Source of the DNA: Hymenobacter polaris
GTDB taxonomy: Bacteria; Bacteroidota; Bacteroidia; Cytophagales; Hymenobacteraceae
Assembly: GCF_012927305.1 (NCBI RefSeq)
Contig: NZ_JABBGH010000001.1
Location: forward strand, 1,488,001 to 1,552,000
Direction of reading: 5' to 3'
Length of the DNA stretch: 64,000 bases
Below the pieces are notes generated by a model. The model ran no database searches. It was not told the origin of the DNA and saw nothing but the letters and a program-made list of their open reading frames with translations. Positions 1-7,537 of the stretch are shown here, piece after piece. Made by a program: the position numbers and the translations under genes. Position 1 is the first letter of the stretch. Every line of letters begins with the position of its first letter.

Positions 1-879
1 CCCACCATCGAGAAGCTGGCGGCGTTGCTGGACGAGGCTGGGGAAGCGGCTGGCTTTAACCTGCTGGTGTCCATCAAGCCCACCGGCAGCCGGCCCCCGC
101 TCTACATCGTGCACGGCGCGGGGCTCAACGTATTGCTTTTTAACACGCTGCCCCGGCACATGGCCGCCGACCAGCCCGTGTACGGCCTGCAAGCCAAGGG
201 CCTCGACGGCGTGGAGGCGCCCCTCACCACCATCGAGGAGATGGCCCAGCACTACGTAGAGGCCATTGTGGCGCACAATCCCACGGGGCCCTACGCGCTG
301 GCCGGCTACTCCTACGGGGGCATCATTGCCTACGAGATGAGCCGGCAGCTGCTGGCCGCCGGCCGGCAAATCAGCTTTCTGGGCATGCTCGATACGTATG
401 CCTACCAAACCGCCCAGAACCAGCCGCGGCTGGTGCGGGCCTGGCACCACCACGTTTTTCAAGTTAAGAATCTGCTTTTTAAGGCCTCGCTGCTGCTGCG
501 CCGCCCGAGTTTGGTGCTGCGCTACTACAACCCCACGCTGCTGCGCAAGCTGCTGGCGCAGGTGCGCTACAGCAAAACCCAGCGCCAGGCGCATTACGAG
601 GAGCTGAACGGGCATTCGCACGCCCTGGGGGAAGCGTATGAGGCGGCGCAGCAAGCGTATCAGCTTACCTCCCAGCCGCTGCACCTGCACGTATTTCGCA
701 GCACCGAGCGCGTGTACTACGTCGAGGATGCGACCTACCTGGGCTGGCGGGAGTTTGCCCAGCTCGGCGTGACGATGCACGCTATTCCCGGCAACCACTT
801 CTCGCTCTTCGACGCCCCGCACGCCCAGGCTTGCGCCCAGGCCCTGCAGCAGGCCCTCGATGCTAGCTTGCGGCCGTGA
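1..879 (+). CDS. Nonribosomal peptide synthetase C-terminus: carrier-protein end plus thioesterase domain (5'-truncated)
   Basis: The reading frame is open from base 1, so the gene begins off the left edge. The first codons read PTIEKLAALLDE, which fits the last helix of a peptidyl/acyl carrier domain. A type I thioesterase of about 250 residues follows. Its nucleophile elbow is GYSYGG (serine codon near 310), a candidate acid Asp sits in GMLDTYAY, and the catalytic His lies in GNHFSLFDAP near the C-terminus. Such a domain releases the finished peptide or polyketide from the assembly line, by hydrolysis or cyclisation. The stop codon overlaps the GTG start of the phosphopantetheinyl transferase that would activate the carrier domains. 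A TTG at base 25 could be mistaken for a start, but the upstream in-frame carrier sequence argues against it. Whether the missing part is NRPS, PKS or hybrid cannot be told from here. Confidence 0.9.
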   Translation, partial: PTIEKLAALLDEAGEAAGFNLLVSIKPTGSRPPLYIVHGAGLNVLLFNTLPRHMAADQPVYGLQAKGLDGVEAPLTTIEEMAQHYVEAIVAHNPTGPYALAGYSYGGIIAYEMSRQLLAAGRQISFLGMLDTYAYQTAQNQPRLVRAWHHHVFQVKNLLFKASLLLRRPSLVLRYYNPTLLRKLLAQVRYSKTQRQAHYEELNGHSHALGEAYEAAQQAYQLTSQPLHLHVFRSTERVYYVEDATYLGWREFAQLGVTMHAIPGNHFSLFDAPHAQACAQALQQALDASLRP

Positions 880-1640
880 CGCCCGGCACCATCACCTGCG
901 CCCACCTGCCGGCCCCGGCCTGGGGGGCGGCGCCCGCCACCGGGCCCCTAGGCCCCGGCGAGGTGCGGGTGTATCGCCTGGAGCACGCCGCCGGGCCGGC
1001 GGTGGCCGCGCTGGCCCCGCACGTGCTGCCGCCGCCCGAGCTGGCGCGCGCCGGCCGCTACCTGCAAGCCGCCGACCGGCAGCGCTTTTTGGTGGTGCGC
1101 GCAGCGCTGCGAGTGCTGCTGGGGCACCTCACGGGCCAGCTGGCGGCGGCCGTCGAGTTTGCGCAGAGCGCCACCCACAAGCCCCAGCTGCGGGGCAATG
1201 CCCAGCTGCACTTCAGCGTGTCGCACACTCGCCGCTGGGCTCTGCTGGCGGTAGCCACCCAGCCCGTGGGGGTCGACGTGGAGGAAATCAGCTCCACGTT
1301 TGACTTTACTTCGGTGCTCGACTTTAGCTGCTCGGCGGCTGAGCGCCAAGTTATTGCACGCAGCCCCCACCCGTACCAGCAATTTTACCAGCTCTGGACG
1401 CGCAAGGAGGCATTCGTAAAAGCGACTGGCCAGGGCATCGACGAGCAGTTTGCAGCCATCCCCGCCCTCGACGGCTGCCACCAGCTAACAGGGGCCGCCG
1501 GCCACGACTGGCTGGTAAGTAGCTTTCTGGTGGTTCCAGGCTTTGCGGCGGCGCTGGCCGGCCCCGCCCCGCCCGCCCTAGGCCCCCCGCAGTTGGCCAC
1601 CTTGCCCGTGGCCTGGCTTAGCGCGCAGCTAGCTCCCTAG
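876..1640 (+). CDS. 4'-phosphopantetheinyl transferase (Sfp type)
   Basis: This 254-residue protein should transfer the phosphopantetheine arm of CoA to a serine of carrier proteins. Two hallmark motifs are visible in the second half: GVDVEEI, whose acidic residues bind Mg2+, and WTRKEAFVKATGQGI, the W-x-x-K-E-A-x-x-K signature. The HFSVSHTRRW stretch just before the first motif also fits the family. The length matches two-lobed Sfp-type enzymes rather than the shorter AcpS type. The GTG start at 876 overlaps the TGA of the upstream synthetase (GTGA), which suggests translational coupling. Overlap with an NRPS terminus makes activation of that assembly line the likely job. The next gene downstream is on the other strand, so this closes the operon. 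Confidence 0.93.
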   Translation: MTPGTITCAHLPAPAWGAAPATGPLGPGEVRVYRLEHAAGPAVAALAPHVLPPPELARAGRYLQAADRQRFLVVRAALRVLLGHLTGQLAAAVEFAQSATHKPQLRGNAQLHFSVSHTRRWALLAVATQPVGVDVEEISSTFDFTSVLDFSCSAAERQVIARSPHPYQQFYQLWTRKEAFVKATGQGIDEQFAAIPALDGCHQLTGAAGHDWLVSSFLVVPGFAAALAGPAPPALGPPQLATLPVAWLSAQLAP

Positions 1641-1680
1641 GGCACGCGCTTTTCAGGTTGCTGTGGCTGGCCTCCTGGCG

Positions 1681-1702
1681 CCCTACCCCCTAGGGGGTAG
1701 GG
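1681..1702. repeat. Perfect 22-bp palindrome centred on CCTAGG
   Basis: The sequence CCCTACCCCCT is followed directly by its reverse complement, giving a 22-bp palindrome with no spacer. With one mismatch it extends about three more bases on each side. It straddles the stop codon of the minus-strand PAP2 gene and lies in the 49-bp gap between two convergent genes. No T-run follows, so it is not a standard intrinsic terminator, although a hairpin in either transcript is possible. Confidence 0.7.
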
Positions 1703-2562
1703 TGCCAACTCAGCTGCAGGCCCAGGCCGCCCGGCAGCGGCACCGGGGCCCAGCGCAACTGCCACTGCGGCGGCCGGGGTGGCTGCTGGCCTACGCCGGG
1801 CCGCTGGGGCGGGCGCCGGCCCCAGCGGTGGCGGTGGCTGAGGTAAGCCAGGTGGGCGGCCAAAATACCGTAGCCCGCGCCCGCAAACACATCGGCCTCC
1901 CAGTGCTTGTTGTTGAGCATGCGAAAGGCGCCCACGGTGGTGGCCAGGGTGTAGGCGCCCACGCCGTACCACTGGCTTTTGTGGCGCAGCTCGGTGTGCA
2001 CGATGCTGGCCGCCAGAAACGCCTGCGCCGTGTGGCCCGACGGAAACGAGCGATAGTCGGAGCCGTCGGGCCGCAGCTGGTGGGTGGCGCGCTTGGTAAT
2101 TTCGACGGCGCCCGCCATCAGCAGCTCCGACTTCACTAGGATAAGCGCCAGGTTGAGGCGGTCGTTGCGGCCCTCTACCCCGAAGGCCAGCACCGCGCCC
2201 AGCTCCAGGTAGGGCGCATACTGCAGGTAGTCGTCGAGGTGGTTACTGAAGTTAGGGAAGTGACGCTGAATGTCGGCCCTAGCCTGCTGCGACGAATAAA
2301 AGCCGCGGTCGTCGTATACGCTGAGGCCGTAGCCGATGAGGGCGGCCGGCACCACCGTGGCCCGCACCAGCTTGCCCCGGTACCAGGGCGGGCGCGGGGC
2401 GGCGGGGGGCGTTTGGTACTTGTGCCGGGTGGTATCGGGGGCGGCGGGCACGGCAGCCACCGAGTCGGGGCGGGCGGGCTGCTGGGCCAGGGCCGGCCCC
2501 GCCAGTAGCCAGGTGCTGGCCAGCAGGGCCGTGCGCAAGCCAGTAAATGAGCGGATAACCAT
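1690..2562 (-). CDS. PAP2-superfamily phosphatase, secreted or membrane-anchored
   Basis: The protein (about 290 residues from the ATG at 2562) has an N-terminal signal sequence (FTGLRTALLASTWLLAGPALAQ), a proline-rich linker, and a C-terminal PAP2 domain. All three family motifs are present: KRATHQLRP, PSGHTAQAF with the catalytic His, and RMLNNKHWEADVFAG with the second His and Asp. The family dephosphorylates lipid phosphates such as phosphatidate or undecaprenyl diphosphate in the periplasm; the substrate here is unknown. An in-frame start nine codons upstream (2589) exists, but the chosen start puts the signal peptide at the N-terminus. It converges on the PPTase gene. The stop codon lies inside a 22-bp perfect palindrome. 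Confidence 0.88.
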   Translation of the reverse strand: MVIRSFTGLRTALLASTWLLAGPALAQQPARPDSVAAVPAAPDTTRHKYQTPPAAPRPPWYRGKLVRATVVPAALIGYGLSVYDDRGFYSSQQARADIQRHFPNFSNHLDDYLQYAPYLELGAVLAFGVEGRNDRLNLALILVKSELLMAGAVEITKRATHQLRPDGSDYRSFPSGHTAQAFLAASIVHTELRHKSQWYGVGAYTLATTVGAFRMLNNKHWEADVFAGAGYGILAAHLAYLSHRHRWGRRPPQRPGVGQQPPRPPQWQLRWAPVPLPGGLGLQLSWHPTP

Positions 2563-2746
2563 AGCCCGGCAAAGTACGGCGGCCAGCACCTACCGGCGGG
2601 CGCCAGCACCCGCGTTTTGTATTGCATAAGCCGGGGTTTGTGTAGCTGGGCCGGGGGCGGCGGCCCGGAGCTTTGTAGCAGCCAATCGGCAGGAACCTGG
2701 CCCACCGCGCTGGCTTCCCGTTCCCTTCCCTCACCAACTACTTTTT

Positions 2747-3613
2747 ATGACTGCTGCCACGAGCTACGCCCCCACCTTTCGCCTAGGGGGTGATTTGGAA
2801 ATAAACCGCCTCGGTTTCGGCGCCATGCGCATTACGGGCCCCCAGATTTGGGGCGAGCCGGCCGACCGCCCCGCCATGCTGGCGCTGCTGCGCCGGGCGG
2901 TGGCGCTGGGCGTCAATTTTATCGACACGGCCGACATGTACGGCCCCTTCGTGTCGGAAGAGCTGATTGGGGAGGCGCTGGCCCCCTACCCGGCCGGCGT
3001 GGTGGTGGGCACCAAGGGTGGCCTGGTGCGCTTCGGCCCGTGGGCTGATTTCCTGAACGATGCCACCCCGCAGCACCTGCACGACGCCCTCGACGGCAGC
3101 CTACGCCGCCTCAAGCTCGAGCGCCTCGACCTCTACCAGCTGCACCGCATTGACCCCAGGCTACCGGCCGAGAAAACCTTTGACTTCCTGGCCGAGGCGC
3201 AGCGCCGGGGCCGGGTGCGGCACCTGGGCCTTTCGGAGGTGTCGGTAGACGAGATTAAGCAGGCGCAGCAGCACTTCACGGTGGCGTCGGTGCAGAACCG
3301 CTACAGCTTATTTGAGCGGGAAGCCGAGCCCGTACTCGATTATTGCCGCACGCAGGGCATTGCGTTTATTCCGTGGTTTCCGATTGGTGGCGGCCAGGAT
3401 GTGCACGGCCAGCAGGCGCTGCAGGCGGTGGCCGACCGGCACCAGGCCAGCAGCCGCCAGGTGGCGCTGGCCTGGCTGCTGCACCACGCGCCCAACATGC
3501 TGCCCATTCCGGGTACGTCCAGCCTGGCGCACTTGGAGGAGAATATGCGCGCCGCCAACCTGGTCCTGACCGAGCAGGATATGCGCGAACTGAACACCCT
3601 AGGCGGAGCCTAG
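2747..3613 (+). CDS. Aldo/keto reductase
   Basis: A 288-residue single-domain (TIM-barrel) NADPH-dependent oxidoreductase. The usual tetrad is visible: Asp in NFIDTADMYG, Tyr in the same motif, Lys in VVVGTKGG, and His in LYQLHRID. The C-terminal LPIPGTSSLAHLEENMRAA segment matches the cofactor phosphate-binding loop of AKR family members. Length is normal (280-330). Substrate cannot be predicted beyond aldehydes or ketones. The gene stands alone on the plus strand, 184 bp downstream of the divergent PAP2 gene. It is followed 103 bp later by an AraC-type regulator in the same direction, which may respond to the same compounds. Confidence 0.93.
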   Translation: MTAATSYAPTFRLGGDLEINRLGFGAMRITGPQIWGEPADRPAMLALLRRAVALGVNFIDTADMYGPFVSEELIGEALAPYPAGVVVGTKGGLVRFGPWADFLNDATPQHLHDALDGSLRRLKLERLDLYQLHRIDPRLPAEKTFDFLAEAQRRGRVRHLGLSEVSVDEIKQAQQHFTVASVQNRYSLFEREAEPVLDYCRTQGIAFIPWFPIGGGQDVHGQQALQAVADRHQASSRQVALAWLLHHAPNMLPIPGTSSLAHLEENMRAANLVLTEQDMRELNTLGGA

Positions 3614-3675
3614 GCCCCCCGGCCGGCGCCGGGCAGCCATAACCCGGCGCCAGCCAGGGCGGTTAGTTACTAGCC

Positions 3676-3705
3676 TTGTTCCTACACAAGTATACTTACT
3701 TTTTG
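3676..3705 (+). promoter_or_regulatory. Candidate Bacteroidota promoter for the AraC-type gene
   Basis: TTG at 3676-3678 is followed after 18 bases by TACTTTTTG (3697-3705), one base longer than the Bacteroidota -33/-7 pattern TTG-N17-23-TAnnTTTG. It lies 12 bases before the ATG at 3717, so the leader would be very short. Confidence 0.4.
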
Positions 3706-3716
3706 CTAGGCGCATT

Positions 3717-4631
3717 ATGAAACAGACGGCCAAAGATTTTCAGGTGTTGGATTCGGTTTCCGACTTTGCCCGGCACTTCGGCTACCCTAGCCCCACCCAC
3801 CCGCTGCTGACCGTCATCGACCTGGCGGCCCCGCCGGCCCCCGCCGCGCCGCCCGGCCCCGCCCTGCGCCAGCTGTATCTGGTGGCCCTCAAGCGCGATT
3901 TTAAGGGCCGCCTGCGCTACGGGCACGGGGCCTACGATTTTAGCGAGGGTGTGCTGGGGTTTTACGCGCCCGGCCAGCTCTGCGCCGGCGACGGGCCGGT
4001 GGATACCTCGGAGCTGAGCGGCTGGCTGCTGGTGTTCCACCCCGATTTGCTGGCCCGCTACCCCCTAGGGCAAAAAATCAGCAGCTACCAGTTTTTTTCC
4101 TACCAGGTGCATGAGGCCCTGCACCTGGCGGCCCGCGAGGAAGACGTGCTCAACGAGCTGGCCGCCAGCCTGCGGCGCGAAAGCGAGCAGCCCACCGATG
4201 CCTTCAGCCAGGATGTGCTGGTGGCCCAGCTCGACCTGTTGCTGAACTACGCTAACCGCTACTACCACCGCCAGTTCCAGACCCGGCGCGTGGGCCCGCA
4301 CGACTTGCTGAGCCGCTTCGAGGCGCTGCTGGCCAGCTACGTGGCCCACGCCGCCGAGCAGCCCCTGCCCACCGTGCAGCACTTCGCTGATGCCCTGCAC
4401 GTGTCACCGGCCTACCTTTCGGACATGCTGCGCACCCTCACCGGCCAAAACACCCAGCAGCACATCCACCAAGCCATTTTGGAGAAAGCAAAATCGCTGC
4501 TGCTCAGCACCTCACTCAGCATCAGCGAAACGGCCTTCCGGCTGGGCTTCGAGTACCCGCAGTATTTCAGCCGCTTGTTTAAAAGCAAGACTGGCCAGAC
4601 GCCGGCCGAATTTCGCCTGAGCAGTAATTGA
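3717..4631 (+). CDS. AraC-family transcriptional regulator
   Basis: The 304-residue protein has an N-terminal ligand or dimerisation region (residues 1-190) and a C-terminal double helix-turn-helix (about 200-304). The HTH is recognisable in HVSPAYLSDMLRTLTGQN and in the second helix pair ISETAFRLGFEYPQYFSRLF followed by KSKTGQTPAEFR. The N-terminal region, starting DFQVLDSVSDFARHFGYP and containing HPLLTVIDL, is shared with the second AraC-like protein of this window (15586-16497), so the two are paralogues. It follows an aldo/keto reductase in the same direction and may control it or the minus-strand reductase beyond the hairpin at 4666. Effector unknown. Confidence 0.93.
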   Translation: MKQTAKDFQVLDSVSDFARHFGYPSPTHPLLTVIDLAAPPAPAAPPGPALRQLYLVALKRDFKGRLRYGHGAYDFSEGVLGFYAPGQLCAGDGPVDTSELSGWLLVFHPDLLARYPLGQKISSYQFFSYQVHEALHLAAREEDVLNELAASLRRESEQPTDAFSQDVLVAQLDLLLNYANRYYHRQFQTRRVGPHDLLSRFEALLASYVAHAAEQPLPTVQHFADALHVSPAYLSDMLRTLTGQNTQQHIHQAILEKAKSLLLSTSLSISETAFRLGFEYPQYFSRLFKSKTGQTPAEFRLSSN

Positions 4632-4665
4632 GCCCTAGGGTAATGTAATGGGATAAAACAAGGCG

Positions 4666-4741
4666 GTCATGCTGAGCTTGTCGAAGCATCTCTACCGCGC
4701 AGTATCGTTCGGTAGAGATGCTTCGACAAGCTCAGCATGAC
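4666..4741. repeat. Inverted repeat, GTCATGCT family, copy 1
   Basis: Two arms of about 32 bp read GTCATGCTGAGCTTGTCGAA onward through AAGCATCTCTACCG and then the reverse complement, around a 12-base loop. It sits between two convergent genes and could fold into a long hairpin in either transcript. Further copies lie at 9932, 12896, 20858 and 47678. Confidence 0.9.
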
Positions 4742-4785
4742 GGACGTTTTTTCATGATTCCCCATTACCCCTATTACCAATCACG

Positions 4786-5835
4786 CTACTCCCAGCCTCG
4801 CACCGCATGCCCGCCGAAGATACCGCGCTGCACCGCCGGGCTAATAATACCGTAGGGAAATACCGGCGCGGGGGCGCTGGCTTCGTTCAGCTTTTGCAGC
4901 TGCTCGGGCGCCAATTTCACTTCCAGCGACGCCAGGTTGTCGGCTAGCTGCGCGGGCTGGCTGGCCCCGATGATGGTGCTGGCCACGCCGGGCTGGGCCT
5001 GCACCCAAGCCAGCGCCACCTGCGCCAGCGGGCGCTGCAGCTGCCCGGCCACTTCGCGCAGCGCGTCGAGCACCTGCCAGTTGCTTTCCGTAAACTTGCT
5101 GTCGCCAAAGGGATTAGGGCCGCTCAGGCGGCCTTCGCCGCCGGCTTTGGGGTTTTCGCGCTGGTACTTGCCGGCCAGGAAGCCGGCGGCCAGGGGGCTC
5201 CAGGGGCACACGCCCAGCCCTAGGGCCCGCGCGGCGGGCAGCAGCTCGTACTCGATGGTGCGGCTCACCAGCGAATACTCCAGCTGCAGGGCCACCGGGC
5301 CGGGCACGCCGTGCGCCTGGGCCAGCATGGCCAGTTGGGTGGCCCACCAGGCTGGCACGTCGGAGAGGGCGTAGTAGCGGATTTTGCCGGCCCGCACTAG
5401 GTCGCCCATCGTTTGCAGCACCTCGGCGGCGGGCGTCACCCCGTCCCACACGTGCGCCCAATACAAGTCCACGTAGTCGGTTTTCAGGCGCCGCAGCGAG
5501 GCATCCAGCGCCTGGCAGACGTGCTTGCGACCGTTGCCGCCCGCGTGGGCGTTGCCGGGCTGGGTGTTGAAGCCGCTTTTAGTGGCCAGCACCAGCTGGT
5601 CGCGCAGGCCTTGCTGGGTTACGTACTCGCCCACCAGCTCTTCGCTGCGGCCCTTAGCGTACACGTCGGCGGTGTCAATAAAATTGCCGCCGGCCTCGAC
5701 GTATTCCCTGAAAATCTGCGCCGACACGTCGTCGGCCGAGCCCCAGCGCGGGGTGCCAAACGTCATGGTGCCCAGGCACAAGGGGCTAACTACCAGGCCC
5801 GAGCGGCCTAGGGTGCGAAAATCGGTGAGGGACAT
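4786..5835 (-). CDS. Aldo/keto reductase (YajO/Tas-like group)
   Basis: About 349 residues from the ATG at 5835. The open frame runs on to 5961, but the extension has no family similarity, while MSLTDFRTLGRSGLVVSPLCL is a typical AKR start. The tetrad appears as Asp and Tyr in NFIDTADVYAKGRSEELVG, Lys in LVLATKSGF and His in VDLYWAHVWD. The C-terminal TIIGASQPAQLADNLAS loop binds the NADPH phosphate. Members reduce aldehydes and related carbonyls; the substrate is unknown. It lies downstream of, and in the same direction as, the adaptor/TolC genes, but a terminator at 5960-5988 separates them. A paralogue of different subgroup lies at 2747. Confidence 0.93.
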   Translation of the reverse strand: MSLTDFRTLGRSGLVVSPLCLGTMTFGTPRWGSADDVSAQIFREYVEAGGNFIDTADVYAKGRSEELVGEYVTQQGLRDQLVLATKSGFNTQPGNAHAGGNGRKHVCQALDASLRRLKTDYVDLYWAHVWDGVTPAAEVLQTMGDLVRAGKIRYYALSDVPAWWATQLAMLAQAHGVPGPVALQLEYSLVSRTIEYELLPAARALGLGVCPWSPLAAGFLAGKYQRENPKAGGEGRLSGPNPFGDSKFTESNWQVLDALREVAGQLQRPLAQVALAWVQAQPGVASTIIGASQPAQLADNLASLEVKLAPEQLQKLNEASAPAPVFPYGIISPAVQRGIFGGHAVRGWE

Positions 5836-5959
5836 GGCAGGGGAAAACGGGATGGTTGACCGTACCACAAAAGTCAGCCCGGCCTTGTTTGCGCCACGTA
5901 TACAAACCAGCGCTTTCAGGGCATATTTCGCCGGAAATCCACCTAGGGTGGCTGGCAGC

Positions 5960-5988
5960 AAAAACGGCGACCTAGGGGGCCGCCGTTT
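5960..5988 (-). terminator. Rho-independent terminator after the adaptor gene
   Basis: Reading the minus strand, AAACGGCG pairs with CGCCGTTT (plus positions 5981-5988 and 5962-5969) around an 11-base loop, and the second arm runs into a T-run. It lies about 30 bases past the stop of the minus-strand adaptor gene. The loop contains CCTAGG. Confidence 0.75.
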
Positions 5989-6020
5989 GTCTTAGCACCT
6001 AGCCCTAGGGCCACCCGCGC

Positions 6021-7421
6021 CTACTTGCTAGTGTTGTCGGCCAGGGCTTCTTTGCTGAGGCTGGCGGCGTCCTTCACCGTTACCAAGGCGCCATCCTTCA
6101 GGGTTTTCGACACGGCGCGGAAGGGGCCGCTGGCTACCTGGGTACCCGCCGTCAAGCCGCTCTTTATCTGGATGTTCTGGAAGTCGCTGATGCCGGTTTT
6201 CACGGGGGTCATCACGGCTTTGCCGTTTTTCAGCACGAATACCACTTCCTCAATCTTGGGCTTGGGCGCGTTTTTGGCGTCGTCGCTAACCTGAGCAGTA
6301 GCGCCGCGCGGCCCCACGCGCGGGCCATTGGGGTTGTCCTTCTTAATTTCCGCCGAGTCGGAGCGGGTGGTTACGGCGGCCAGCGGCACGCTCAGCACCC
6401 CATTCTGGCGGTCGGCAATAATATCCACCGAGGCCGTCATGCCCGGCCGGAAGGGCACCGTGGCGCGGCCGCTGGCGCCGGCTTTCAGCAAGTGGCGGTA
6501 GCTTTCGGGCAGCAGGCGCACCCGCACCTCAAACTCGGTTACCGACTCGGCGGTGAGCGCGTCCTTGGCCGTGTTGGCAATGGCTGTCACGATGCCCTTA
6601 AACTTCTCATCCTGCGTCGCATACGAGTCCACTTCCACGTCGGCCGAGTCGCCGAGCTGCACCCGGATGATGTCGTTCTCGTTCACACTTACCCGCACTT
6701 CCATGTTGTTGAGGTTGGCAATGCGCATAATCTCGGTGCCGGCCATTTGGCTGGTGCCCACCACGCGCTCCCCCTTCTTCACGTTGAGCTTGCTCACGGT
6801 ACCGCTCACGGGCGAGTAAATCGTGGTTTTGTTGAGGTTTTTCTGGGCTTCCGTCAGGCCGGCCTGGGCGCTGCGCACGCTGCTTTGGGCGGCGTTTATC
6901 TGGGCCCGGATGGCGCGCAGCTGCTCCTGCGAGGCGTTGTAGGCGGCCTGCGCGGCCTCGTAATCCGACTGCGAAATCACCTTCTGCTTGAACAGCGAAG
7001 CCTGACGGCGGTAGGTCAGCTCGGTTTGGCGGGCGTTGGCGGTTTGCTGCTCCAGCTGGGCCTGGGCCTGGCTCACGTTGGCGCGCTGGGTGCCCACCAT
7101 GGCCGTTTGCTGGCTCACGGCCGCCTGGTAGTTGTCGGGCCGAATACGCAGCAGTAGCTGGCCCTTCTTCACCGAGTCGCCCTCCTGCACGTACAGCTCG
7201 GTGATTTCCCCCGATACGTCGGGCGAGATTTTCACTTCCGTTTCGGGCTGCACCTTACCCGAGGCGCTCACCTTCTCCACAATGTTGGCCGGCCCGGCCG
7301 TGGCGGCCGTTACCTCCACGCCCTTGGGCTGGCCCCACCAGCCGGCTTTCTTGCCCACCACAAAGCCCCCAATCAGCAACACCACGGCTACCAGTAGGCC
7401 AATCAATACTTTGTTGTTCAT
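6021..7421 (-). CDS. Efflux periplasmic adaptor subunit (HlyD/MacA-like membrane fusion protein)
   Basis: The 466-residue protein begins with one membrane anchor (residues 5-24). It continues through a split biotinyl/lipoyl domain (VSGEITELYVQEGDSVKKGQLLL and later TIYSPVSGTVSKLNVKKGERV), a long Ala/Gln-rich coiled-coil hairpin (about 105-210), and beta-barrel and membrane-proximal domains. This is the MacA/HlyD arrangement that links an inner-membrane transporter to a TolC channel. A TolC-family gene sits 116 bp upstream in the same direction, so the two are probably co-transcribed. No RND, MacB or other pump gene is in the window, so the transported compound and pump type stay open. Transcription likely ends at the terminator at 5960-5988. 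Confidence 0.92.
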   Translation of the reverse strand: MNNKVLIGLLVAVVLLIGGFVVGKKAGWWGQPKGVEVTAATAGPANIVEKVSASGKVQPETEVKISPDVSGEITELYVQEGDSVKKGQLLLRIRPDNYQAAVSQQTAMVGTQRANVSQAQAQLEQQTANARQTELTYRRQASLFKQKVISQSDYEAAQAAYNASQEQLRAIRAQINAAQSSVRSAQAGLTEAQKNLNKTTIYSPVSGTVSKLNVKKGERVVGTSQMAGTEIMRIANLNNMEVRVSVNENDIIRVQLGDSADVEVDSYATQDEKFKGIVTAIANTAKDALTAESVTEFEVRVRLLPESYRHLLKAGASGRATVPFRPGMTASVDIIADRQNGVLSVPLAAVTTRSDSAEIKKDNPNGPRVGPRGATAQVSDDAKNAPKPKIEEVVFVLKNGKAVMTPVKTGISDFQNIQIKSGLTAGTQVASGPFRAVSKTLKDGALVTVKDAASLSKEALADNTSK

Positions 7422-7426
7422 TTTTA

Positions 7427-7529
7427 AGCTGTTAGCTATTAGCCGTTAGCTGCTAGCTTTTTAGGATAAAGAAGTAAATAGGCAGTCAGCTACAAGCTGC
7501 ATGAAAGCTTCCGCTAGCAGCTAATAGCT
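7427..7529. repeat. TAGC-rich intergenic repeat with inverted arms
   Basis: The gap between the TolC-type gene and the adaptor gene holds AGCTGTTAGCTATTAGC, then GTTAGCTGCTAGC, and about 55 bases later GCTAGCAGCTAATAGCT, the reverse complement of AGCTATTAGCTGCTAGC. A closely related tract lies at 62977-63119. It may fold as a hairpin between the two cistrons. Confidence 0.65.
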
Positions 7530-7537
7530 CAATGAAC

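Noticed and set aside
860..1303. A plus-strand frame overlapping the PPTase gene in another phase
   Set aside because: It is Ala/Arg/Gly-rich with no family similarity, and the PPTase frame carries both signature motifs.
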